NCBI GenBank assembly: GCA_027605045.1
Contig: JAQFWX010000151.1
Location: 1-64,000, forward strand
Source of the DNA: Phallus indusiatus
Lineage: Eukaryota > Basidiomycota > Agaricomycetes > Phallales > Phallaceae
Direction of reading: 5' to 3'
Length of the DNA stretch: 64,000 nt
Shown in pieces: positions 33,660 through 44,282 of the stretch. The position numbers and the translations under genes were made by a program. The notes below the pieces were generated by a model. That model made no database searches, was not told the DNA's origin, and was given only the letters and a program-made list of their open reading frames with translations. The stretch's first letter is position 1. Each line of letters begins with the position of its first letter.

Positions 33660-36247
33660 TTATAATAGTAAATCATCATCCAAGTCTGTTCGATGTACGT
33701 TATGAACTGGTCGCGGTTCATCGGGAAGGTAATTGCTAAAAGCACCATCCAAGTTCGCGTATGGATCGTGTCTTTGGTCACCGTCATTTTCTGCAGCTTC
33801 TTCAGGCTCAGAAGCATCGTTGGAAGCCCCATTTTGATCCTCGGAGGGTGCATCACCGTGTTCCACTGGATGATTGATTGTAGGTGGAGGCAAATTTGTA
33901 GACGTAACAGCGGGAGCTTCGTGAAGTAATGGGACGAGTACCTTCCTTGAATTGGGATTAAGCGCAGGACTATCGACCAATGCTTTTCCCTTGGCATTGC
34001 GGATGAATGTCTAGAGAAGTGAACGTCAGAATAAGGTAGTCCGAGTGACATTGAAGTCGTACCTCTGGGTTTTTGTGATAAATCGATGCAAGTGTACCCG
34101 TATGGAGGAGTAATTGATCAAGAGATCCTCTTTCTATACGATCGGTATCGGTCGAGATAATCGGTTTTTCGGAAAGGACAATCTCGTTCGCTCCAGTTGG
34201 ATTTTGAGCCAACAACCGCCAATACATGAAACCACGGTCTCGAAGGTCGGGGTTGTCAATTTCTTCAGTTGTCCACTTGAGGACCTTGTGGACCAAGTCT
34301 TTTGCGGCGGTAGATTGTGATTTATAGATAAATAATTTTACCGTAGCAGTCAATAATGCCAGTTGTACCTGATAATTCTGGTGAGACTTTGGTTATAGGA
34401 GAGAGTTCATGAAACAACCAGACCTCCACTTGTTCTTCTAGGAATGTGTACACCAAATCATCTAGCAATTCTTCGGAATTATCAATTCGATACGCGTATT
34501 GACCAATAATCCATATCATGGCTGCTTTGGCTTCTGGTTCTTCGAGAACATCAATATTCTGGCTAAGCACCGGTAATATGCCTTCATATTTTCCCGGATA
34601 TCGTCTAAAGATATCTTTTATGACGATGATGGCTTCCTGAACAACATATGTAATTTTGTTGTCTATCAGCGAAAGTAGAGCCTCGATGCATCTGTCAGCT
34701 GCGCCTTCGACTTTGATAGCTAATCTTCCGATTGACCTGACAGCTTTCCGAACAAAATCTATGTCAACTTCTGATGCATATCTATATATATAAGTATCAA
34801 TATCAGGATAGAATCGCAGAGAAATCTGATACTCTTTCAACTCGGCCAACACTTCGTTCACGTTATCCTCCCGGGCCAAGCGATACATAATTTCAAGTTT
34901 TGCCAGTTTGACATATATTGGGTCATTATACTTGCAAAAAAATACTTTAACGTCGTTTTTTAATACCGCCGAACGCCGCTGAATAATGAGAAGAATATTT
35001 CGGAGCGCTACATATTGGACTTCAGGTCCTGAGGATAGGAGGGTAACTTGGAAAAGTAAATTAATGAAGCGCAGAAACTCTGAATCAAAAAATAATTACC
35101 TAATGGTGGACCCATCTTCTTGCAGAGATAATCGGTTACCCGTTTGTTATCCATATAATTCATAACGTATAAGAGAACTTTTATAGCGGTCAAAACGACG
35201 GCGGAGTTTGCATGTTGTAGTCGCACAACTATTCTTTCCGCCAGGACTTCTGCATCCTGAGCTGTTTGCGGAACAAACGACATTAACGAATCCAAGATGT
35301 AGACTTGTCCCCACCTACATTAATATATTGTCGGGGAAAGAAACGATAAAAGTTGATAATAGACTTACTCAGAGGCCTCGTCTAGAGCAGATATAAGTTT
35401 ATTCGCAACAGTGATATTGAGATGTAAGACGATGTTGTCGCTCCGTTCACTCAACTCGGAAAGCGCGGCTACAGCATTTGCGACAACAGTGGGGTTGGGA
35501 TCCGCTAGTAAATCGCGTAGCATAGTCACATATCCATGGCGTTCGATAGTTTTTGAGTCTTGAACGTAGAGTTTTGCGACACAAATAGCGGCGGTTTTAC
35601 GAACGTATGGATCTTTGTCTCTCAAGCAGTGCCGAAGGGGATCAATTAAAGCTTCAATAATGATGGGCAAGGGGATGTATGACATAGTACGCAGTGCTAA
35701 GGCTCGCACCAGAGGATTTAAATCGTTGCAATCCTGAACAAATGTCAAAAATTACGATCAAATGTATAAGTAAGAGCGATATAACCTCAATAAAGTATGG
35801 CACAGCTTTGGCAATTTGATCAGGTTTCGACCGACCATAACTAACCAGGTAGAGATAGACCACTGAAAGTAGTTGATAAGTACCTCGTAGCTTTAAGCAA
35901 TAAAATACAAGTAACACACTCTTCTTGATTTCCAGCAGAGGGGCTCCCAACAGGGGTATAACATCACCGAATAAGGGAGACACTAGAGTATCTGAGTAAA
36001 GAAAGTATCCAGCAAACAGATCAAGACCGCACTGTCGTTTCCCATTGTAATATTGGCAACCACTTTCTTTAGGATAGTCTTGCGTTTAACAAATTTCTTG
36101 TCTTTGGATTCAGCATCCTGGAGCTCTTGGCGGAAATCCTGGAAGAAGTAAACGTTTGGCCAAGCGATTACAGGTAACAAGGATAATATGAAGCACCTGA
36201 ATTTTCCCTTTTTGGAAGAATTTAGCGTCTTGACCCTGCGTAGACAT
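33660..36247 (-). CDS. APL2: AP-1 type beta-adaptin (Apl2)
   Basis: Large subunit of a clathrin adaptor at the trans-Golgi/endosome. It starts [17 protein letters not shown] and continues [17 protein letters not shown] and [12 protein letters not shown]. The HEAT-repeat trunk is highly conserved: [72 protein letters not shown] and [15 protein letters not shown]. The C terminus is a short Pro/Asp-rich tail ([14 protein letters not shown]) ending DDDLLL, with no appendage (ear) domain, as in other fungal beta-adaptins. About ten introns. Its start is 97 bp from the divergent Nepro-like gene. Confidence 0.9.
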
Positions 36248-36344
36248 ATTGTAAAGGTATCACTTATGCTGGAGGAAGGTGCACTGGCATGACACTGGCA
36301 ATATTTGGTGACAGACGGCGTGTCACGTTGAACGTTGGCATTGA

Positions 36345-37578
36345 ATGCTCTTTCCTTCCTCAAGCGAAGTGTGCGTCGCTTTGAAGTCTACGAAAGTGCA
36401 CCTGCGAGAGCAGGTGGATCCTAAGAAGCATGCCATTGTTGATTCATCTCTCAAACATTTCAAAGCATGCGCGCAACGACTTTCTACCCTCATGACACTC
36501 TTCACCGAAGAGTCGCGACTACTGGAAAGGATTTATTACAAAAACAAAAATCAACAAAGATCGTCTTTGTTTTGGAAAAAATATGAAGAAATTCGGAGAC
36601 TTGTCTTTCGAATACTAGAACTGAATCCCGAAAAACTTGTGGAAACCTTGCGTTACTCTTTTTACGCTTCGCAAAGGTACATGGAACAGAGCTAAACTTC
36701 TGGATGGAAAGAGGAATCTTACTCTCGGTTTAACAGTTCGAAAGCACTGCGGACGTCGTGGACGCAAGTACCAGATTCATTGCCTTTATATTCCATGTTA
36801 AGACTTCTGGTTGGTATAGGACGTCTTCTGAACCACGTAAGCCGTAAGCATAGCGCAAGAAGCATACACTTCTGACCCATGACATAGAGCAATAATCGAT
36901 TTGGTTCAATTAGCAGGTTAGGTTCTCCCATTAATATCTCTTCATCCTCTAAACTGCGAGATTTGCAACAGTACCCTCGTTCAACAACTCAGGACACTTT
37001 CCTTTGCGCCGCTGGTTCTCACCATTATCTCAATGCTTTCGAGATTCAATTATTTTATTTCTGGGTTTCGGGAGGCCTTTCGGATATTATGGACGGGTAC
37101 AACTAATTTAATTGAAGGGCTATATGTAAGAATATTCATAAACTATTCAATTTTCTTCCCAATTTTCAAATTTCATTAGCAGGATCAACCCGATCATCGC
37201 AAGCCAGCGAGATGGCTAGAATTGACACCGTTTAATTCATATAATCAAAAAGGAGTTCAAAAAATTTCAGAAAAAGAGGTCGTATCTGTGGCTGCGGACG
37301 AAGATACCGGTAGTCGTATAATAACGCCGGATAGCGCAATGACAGCCACAACAATGCCTATTCTTGATTTACCTGTTGTTTCTGAAACCCATATTGTCTC
37401 CTCTAGTACCGTTTCTTTCGTCCGAGCACCGGATGGTGTGGACCTGAAAGCAACAGGAGGACCGGAACCAACCATCCAGTTGACAAAAGGATCATCTAAT
37501 GACCCAACCGTCTTGAATAATAACAAGAAGCGAAAGAAAAAGAAACGGGATGAAATAGATGACATATTTTGCTCGTGA
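36345..37578 (+). CDS. Nepro-like nucleolar protein
   Basis: The first exon reads MLFPSSSEVCVALKST and LERIYYKNKNQQRSSLFWKK, then LVFRILELNPEKLVETLRYS, like the Nepro N-terminal domain linked to RNase MRP/pre-rRNA processing. After an intron the frame gives AWNRAKLLDGKRNLTLGL. A later exon gives FLCAAGSHHYLNAFEIQLFY and FWVSGGLSDIMDGYN. The last exon (37222-37578) is low-complexity and ends in a basic tail, NNNKKRKKKKRDEIDDIF, a nuclear-type signal. Exon joins between 36675 and 37222 are not fully fixed. It shares a 97-bp divergent promoter with beta-adaptin. Confidence 0.6.
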
Positions 37579-37715
37579 CTCCGGTACTGTCCTAGATACG
37601 TGTAACCACCGGCACACCCTTAAGGCCGGATGCGCATTTAATCGTGATTTTCAATGTAATAATTTCTCACGTTTTCTTTTCTGCTTGTTGCACACCACGT
37701 AGCATTAGAAAAAAA

Positions 37716-38653
37716 ATGGGAGTGCCACAAGAGTATGTGCAGACCGACTTTGAGACTTGGGCGAGGAGCGACCGATATCATAATGAACGCTTGATACCTG
37801 CCGACGACGTTTTGGACCATGTTCTTCAAACCAGTTCTTCCCTGCCGAATATTGCTGTTTCTAAAGCTCAGGTACGTTGATGATATAGAGTGACAAGTAA
37901 TGCATGTATGCTGATCAGATATATCTCGCACAGGGCAAATTTTTGCATCTTCTAGCCAAATCAATCCAAGCGAAGCATATATTGGAAGTAGGAACTTTGG
38001 GCGGGCAAGTCATATTTGCCCGGGTATTGAGCGTTTTCTTGCTAATGTGGTTCGGCTCGATATTTTTTAGTTATTCCACTATATGGCTGGCAAGAGCACT
38101 CCCGGATGATGGAGAATTGATTACATTAGAGCTGAATTCACAGCACGCAGAGGCAAGTCGAAAGCTTAACGTCAGTGGTAGGCCTCACTCAAAACTAACA
38201 CGCTACATCCGAAACACCTTTCAGATCGCTCTGAGCAACTTCAGACATGCCAATTTGGATGGAAAAATCAAACTTATTCTGGGTGCAGCCAAAGATACAA
38301 TGAAGACATTGCAGCCCGTTCAGCCTTTCGATTTAATCTTCATTGATGCTGATAAACCGGGTAACCTTGATTATTTCATAGAGGCGAAACGTTTGATCCG
38401 GAAGGGGGGCGTAATTATAGGTTCGAACTTCGGTTTTTCAGATTTGCTTTTTCAAGTGTGCTAATCGATACTCATAGTCGACAATGTGGTCCGGTATGGT
38501 CGGGTTGCTGATCCAGATTACACAGATAATTCTGTTGAAGGTGTCAGACGACTACTAGACTACGTCAAAACTGATAACACTGTTGACGCCACAACTTTGT
38601 CCACAGTTGGGGAGAAAAGCTATGACGGGTTTATGTATGCAGTGAAACTTTGA
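37716..38653 (+). CDS. Class I SAM-dependent O-methyltransferase (family 3)
   Basis: Caffeoyl-CoA/catechol-type O-methyltransferase, 226 residues, cytosolic; acceptor unknown. Exons are 37716-37871, 37934-38004, 38071-38152, 38225-38420 and 38478-38653. Motifs include the SAM site ILEVGTLGGYSTIWLARALP, acidic loop ELNSQHAEIALSNF, metal-binding FDLIFIDADKPGN, and GGVIIVDNVVRYGRV. Introns 2 (38005-38070) and 3 (38153-38224) both begin GCAAGT on the coding strand; no GT donor gives the conserved motifs. Both are multiples of three and lack stops, so retention would add 22 hydrophobic residues inside the SAM loop and 24 residues in the next loop. Confidence 0.92.
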
Positions 38654-38788
38654 AACTGAGAAAGAAAAAAAAGGGTCTTTATTATATCTAATGTCCACAT
38701 GGTCCCGTACATGGATAATGGAAAGATAAAGTTTATTTATAGAAGAGTCCAACATCGATAAATTCCTTCAGACAACGACGCAAAGTCC

Positions 38789-40524
38789 TCAAATTAGGGT
38801 GAAGGATGCAACTACAGCCACGAGGGCAACCATATAGCGAGGAGCTAGTAGTGACTCAACCCCGTTTGCAGGAGCTGAGGTAGTTGGGGAAGAACTGCTA
38901 TTGGTCTGAGTCGCGTTGGTCTGAGTCGCGTTGGTCTGAGTTGCGTTGGCTTGAACGGCAAACTGCTGTGGCAATTTCAATGGAGCCGAGGCATTGACAA
39001 CCTTTCCGTTTTGGAAGGAATTAGGATTCATTGCCATGACAGCTTGAGAGTAGCTTGATGGAACTTCAGTACCGATCGAAGGTGTGATGGGTTCTAATAC
39101 CACTTACAGAACGTTCAAAAGAGCCTGCTTCTTGGTATCATCGTTCATTCCGGCACAGTTGATATCCATTCCCCAGCCAGAGAGACTAGAATTGGATCCT
39201 ACGACGCTGACAGTGTAATTCCATGCAGAAGAGATATCAGAGTCCTATCCGGGAAATTCGAGCAGTGAGAACAGTAAAATGAGAAGGAAGGTAGACATAC
39301 TTGAGACATATCACTTAAAACGGAGCTCATTGGCATGTAGGTGGAATTTGAGGTCAATTCTCCTGCGGGTTGAGGGTTGCCGACGTTTATTCCACCGAAC
39401 ATTCCTGCTTCACAGTGACCGGGTATACCGCAATAGAACCAAATAGGTTGAGTGTCGTTGATCACTTGGTTAACTGATGACCCGGATCAATCTCAAAAGG
39501 ATTGGGGAGCAATGCATCAACTGTGACTCACATACAGCTCCTGCGGAGCGCTGTCCCGAAGCAAAACCGTTAGCAGTTTTGTTGCAAACCTCTAGAGCGG
39601 ATGATTGAGTGACTGTATGAGTCCCAGCGTCCCATTGGAAAACAACCGTGTCCCCAACACTAGCATTGGTGGCAAATGGCATGTATCTCAACACTCTGGT
39701 GATAAATGATCAAGTCAGTAAGGGAAATATTTAACAAGGCACTAAAATTTCTCATACCCGGCGGAAGGAGCGACAATAATAGTGTGCGTAGCGCCTGAAC
39801 CAGTGCTAGTACCTGATACCTCTTCTGAAGGTGGGGTTGTAGCAGAGGGAGGAGGGCCGCCGAATTGGGCCGAACATTCTATGGCAGGGGCTCGATTTGT
39901 ATAATGTAGAACAATTGAGGTAATACATACGCTGAACGCAGCTGTTATAACCGCTGCTGCTGCTGCCACTCCAGGATGCACTTCCTGATCCGTAAGTTGC
40001 TTGGGAAGACATAGCCGAAGATGTTTGGGTGTACATGACAGATGATGTTTGCATAGCGTAGGACGAAGAGGTCGATGTCATGGCTTCCATCATTGTCTCG
40101 GTAGACATGCTGTCATAACAGTTAAAATACGAATATTATTGAGAGAACGATATTCTTACGAATTCCAGTTGTTTCCGTAACTGCTGTCTGAGCTTCCGTA
40201 GCTACTATCCGAGCTTCCGTAACTACTGTCCATGCTTCCGTAGCTGCTGTCCATGCTCCCATAGCTACTGTCGGCGGACCCGTAACTACTATCATAACTG
40301 GAGCCGTAGCTGCTATCCATTCCGGAAGAGCTTTGGTACGATCCTGTTTGATAGCTGCTATATGTGTTCATCGTTGCGCTAGGAGCGTATCGGCGAACCA
40401 TGGGTACTGGAAAGGCGAGTCAAAAAAAAGAAGTTCCCAGGACGATAGAGACAATGAATGCCCTACCCGCCGAAGAGACAGAGACTAAAGCAGCAGCAGA
40501 GATAAGCTGAGAAAAGTGAACCAT
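38789..40524 (-). CDS. Secreted GPI-type cupredoxin with DSSYGS repeats
   Basis: Extracellular blue-copper-like protein. It starts MVHFSQLISAAALVSVSSA, a signal peptide. A stretch of tandem DSSYGS units follows (40156-40330), then a Ser/Thr-rich linker. The cupredoxin domain has HTIIVAPSAG, VGDTVVFQWDAGTHTVTQS and IWFYCGIPGHCEAGMFG, so the His, Cys, His and Met copper ligands are present. The tail has three NATQT copies, Ser/Pro/Thr-rich sequence and the hydrophobic end YMVALVAVVASFTLI, expected for a GPI signal. About six introns. It converges with the methyltransferase gene (135 bp between stops). A cell-wall role is inferred only. Confidence 0.85.
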
Positions 40525-42224
40525 TTTGAATAATAAAGAGAGCTTTCAAAGAATGTGGAAATCTGAAATTATAATCTGATAAAAAAGTAACCCTCGCAGA
40601 GGCGTTGGAGAGAACAGAGGACTCTGTCAAAGAGTGGAGGTACGAGTACGAAAGAGAACGAGACTAAGCTCGAAAACTGTATTTGACTGTTAGCGAAACA
40701 TTTTTTCACAAAAAAAAATTTGCAGGGAACGCACCAGAAAGACAAAGAGGGAGTACGGAAAGGGGAGGAACGAAGGATAAATTTTTGTTGGCATGGGATT
40801 ATATACCGAACGGCGACTGAGATCGTTGGCATGTCAAAGGTGAGTTCGAGTTCCGAAAATAACTCGTCTCCCTTCATCAAGCGATGGAAGATTTCATCAG
40901 CCTGTATGATATTACGTATTGATAATATCGATATTGCCAGAGGTTGCCACGGACTGCTCGGTTTATTGAACAGTTTTGGAGCAAATGAGGACACTTGGAG
41001 ACCATTGGCTCCGCATCAGGTTGCCGGAGAAACGTAGATGGGGTCGCTGAGCACTACTGGCACAAAGTTGAGTACATCTACCAGGCCTCAATATGTGTAA
41101 CATGGAAACGATCACTACCCGCGCTAAACGAGGATTTTTGGTGGGACAATGACACGCGTGGACTGCAGGGGTGAGCTGGAGTGTACTAATCATTAATCAC
41201 CCCCCGCTTGGGCTATGCGCTGCTATGCGATGGTTTGCGATGCGATAACTCGGACTCGGTCAGCCGCCTGGGAAGGAGAAATAAAATTTGGCAACGAAAG
41301 AGCTGTTATGCTCCTGTCGGGATGGTCTCATGAACGAGTCTTTCTGGAGTGGTAGAACAAGGGCATCCTCGTACTACGTGATATATCATTCCATGTTTGC
41401 CCTGAGGAGGTCCCCAATTTCTACACGCTCACAGAAAGATAAGCGGAGGTCGATCAACATCACTTATTTCTTCCCCGATTCGGATGAGCGAAAAGCTTTC
41501 GTCGTCGTCTTTATTGATTCTTTTTGAGTCATCAGAGAGTACTTGGGCACTGAACATAGTGATTGAACAAGCGTACATTCTCCTTTCTTCATCATTTATC
41601 ATGCACCATGCATCAATCTTGATGATCTGTCATCCCAGACCACATCGACGGGCGTTTGGTCACTGCGACCCAGCCTCGTATGACAGTCGCGCTGTTTTTG
41701 CTAGTTCACCGCAGTGGAGAATAGATGTATCAAGTCTGGATGCTTTTTATAGATACGAACGTGGAGTGGTTTGAACTCGATGTCATGTATGTCTTCAGCC
41801 TGAGGCCAATTCAGCTCTTCTATATGCGTTCTCTTCACTGCTGGTCGGACGAACACTTTGGGGTAAATCCATTTCTTTGTCGAGCGCAACCATTCGCATC
41901 ATGATCAATTGATCGTCCACTGCTGGTACTTATCCCATGCTTTCACAGTGGCTGGCATCGTGACCGTGTTCGAGGAAACCTGCGCAGCCTTACTATGTGT
42001 ATGGGTCAAGTCTCGACTATATCGTACTTAGGAGTGGCCTGTACTGGTTAATATAGATTCTGACTTTTGTATATTGCAGTAGATTAATACAAAAAGATTT
42101 GGTTGAACAAACTCCTTGTGCCGTGGGCTCGACTCGCCACGACAGGTCGAAGAGCTCGAACTTATCGAGGCGCGTGACTGGTGACTGTGTTTAATCCTAA
42201 CGTCTAAGCGGTATTCTCCTCAAG
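40525..42224. other. 1.7-kb intergenic region without a supported gene
   Basis: Small ORFs occur on both strands (for example 40720-41037 plus, 41701-41889 minus), but none shows motifs, good splice context or composition like the neighbours. The minus ORF near 41701-41889 could be a fragment of an old gene. The right part is the promoter of the sulfide oxidoreductase gene. Confidence 0.5.
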
Positions 42225-44051
42225 ATGCTGCTGTCAAATAAGCTGAGCAACGTTAGGTTGATGAACTCGCGTTTGTCCCCACCGCTTCTGCGGCGTGTCA
42301 GTACACAAATTCCCCATAAGGCGAAGATTCTTGTGGTGGGCGGTGGTAAGCAAAGTCCGTCTTATCTTCTGCAGCCTCGCCATGATGGACTTGTCCAGGA
42401 ACTGGCGGCTTGACCGTGGCCAACCAAATATACAATCGATTTAAGACAGCTGGCAAAACATTGAGCAGTGACGATATCGCGATATTCGACGCCTCATATG
42501 TAGGTTTCGACTTGGAGAGTAACATTATGTTCGCGACTCACCGCCAAGCGAATGTTTTCTAGTATCATCATTACCAGGCAAGAAATAATTCTCAGATGAC
42601 CCTTCCTGTTAGGAATCTTACTTCCGTATACCGTTCTATTCTGTAGCCCGGGTGGACACTGATCGGTGGTGGCCTGAAAGACAAATATACTTCTGATTTA
42701 CGTCGTCCTTTAGCTGATCTTGTTCCTGATCATATTCAACTGGTCCCCCACAATGTCACCAGTTTCCTCCCGAAAGAGTCCAAAGTTCAAACAGCATCCG
42801 GAGACTATGTATCCTATGATGTTCTAGTCGTCGCTGCTGGCCTTCAAATAAACTGGGACAGTATCCCTGGATTAACATCAGCTCTGGCCGATCCTAACTC
42901 CAATGTCTCATCCATTTATTCCTTCGATACCTGTGATAAAACATGGCGTGACATCGAGTCAATGCGGACTGGAAGAGCTATCTTTACGCAACCTGCAGGT
43001 GTCGTCAAATGTGCTGGAGGTGATCCTTTCCGACTATACCTTACTTCCCCTTTTTTTGACGCAAAATGTCCTAGCCCCTCAGAAAATCATGTGGCTAGCT
43101 TGGGATCATTTCCGAAAAACTGGCCGAGGTAATAACATAAAAATTGAATTTTGGACGGGAATGCCTTCTATGTTCAGGTATGTATATCATCGTCCATGGA
43201 TAAATGCAGTAGCTTCACTAGATTGTCCATCAGTGTGCCCAAGTATGCTGAAATTTTGAATACGTTACGTCTACAGCGTAACATTGAAGCCAAATTTGAA
43301 CACAACTTGACTTCCATAAATCCCGACCGTCGAATTGCGACTTTCAAGCAACCAGACGGCCAAACATTGGATACAGACTACACTTTTTTGCATGTTGTTC
43401 CGCCCATGTCCCCTCTTGGATTTATCAAACATTCACCCATAGCTGATTCCGCTGGCTGGGTTGAAGTCGATCAGGCTACTCTGCAGCACAAAAATCCTGA
43501 CTATCAGAGTATTTTCGCAATTGGAGACTGCGCTAGTCTTCCGACCTCAAAAACTGCCGCTGCGATAACAGCTCAAGCACCTGTTGTCGCAGAAAATGTT
43601 TTTAGACTTCTGGATCAGGGAACAATCAGTCAGGCTGCCTACGACGGATATACGAGTTGTCCAGTATGTTGTTATCTATCTCGTTCGCGGTTGAAATACC
43701 TGATACATAGCTACTATTTCCTAGCTGACCGTGTCATATGACAAGCTCTTGCTTGCAGAGTTTGCATACGGCGCAAAACCTAAGGAGACTTTTAATCAAT
43801 TATTGGGTGTTGATCAAGGTATACCACGTCGGTAAGTCGACTAATTATTGATATGAATTGAAAAGCTTGAACAATTTTTTGGGGGGGGGGTAACAGTATT
43901 TTCTTGGAGATGAAGAAGGTAAAGTTGAACAATAGCGTTGACACGAAATAGTCTGATGATTCTTCAGAACTTCTTTCCCTGGATCTACTTCAACTACATG
44001 CTGCAAGGGAAATGGTTCGGTCCTCGAGGATTTCGTCGTCCAACCTACTAA
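42225..44051 (+). CDS. HMT2: Mitochondrial sulfide:quinone oxidoreductase
   Basis: Inner-mitochondrial-membrane flavoprotein that oxidises sulfide and passes electrons to ubiquinone. The N terminus (LLSNKLSNVRLMNSRL, then RRVSTQIPHK) looks like a mitochondrial presequence. FAD binding is shown by AKILVVGGGTGGLTVANQI and, after an intron, the QPGWTLIGGG region. Further motifs are VAAGLQINWDSIPGL and AIFTQPAGVVKCAGAPQK with its active-site cysteine. IFAIGDCASLPTSKTAAAI and the C-terminal YMLQGKWFGPRGFRRP follow. A second conserved cysteine lies in YTSCP. One intron near the 3' end holds a run of 10 or more Gs. Confidence 0.93.
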
Positions 44052-44282
44052 TTTCCCAAAATAATCAGAAATATCTGTTAATGTAGTAGCAAATAAACGC
44101 AATGTCCTTGTCTTCGTCTGAAGTTTTTGGTCCGACCAACGGTCAACCTCTTGTCCCGACTCCCCGTTGCCCCGTGGGAAACAGTTATAGTCACGTGTCA
44201 CAGCACGACACGCGGTTCAAGTATTGCTCTGTGTGGCACACTTTCACTCAGCTTCCGCTATCTCTCATTAGATAGTGCTACA

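Noticed and set aside
41701..41889. 63-codon ORF reading WIYPKVFVRPAV
   Set aside because: Possible old gene fragment, but neighbouring frames are broken and no splice partners are seen.
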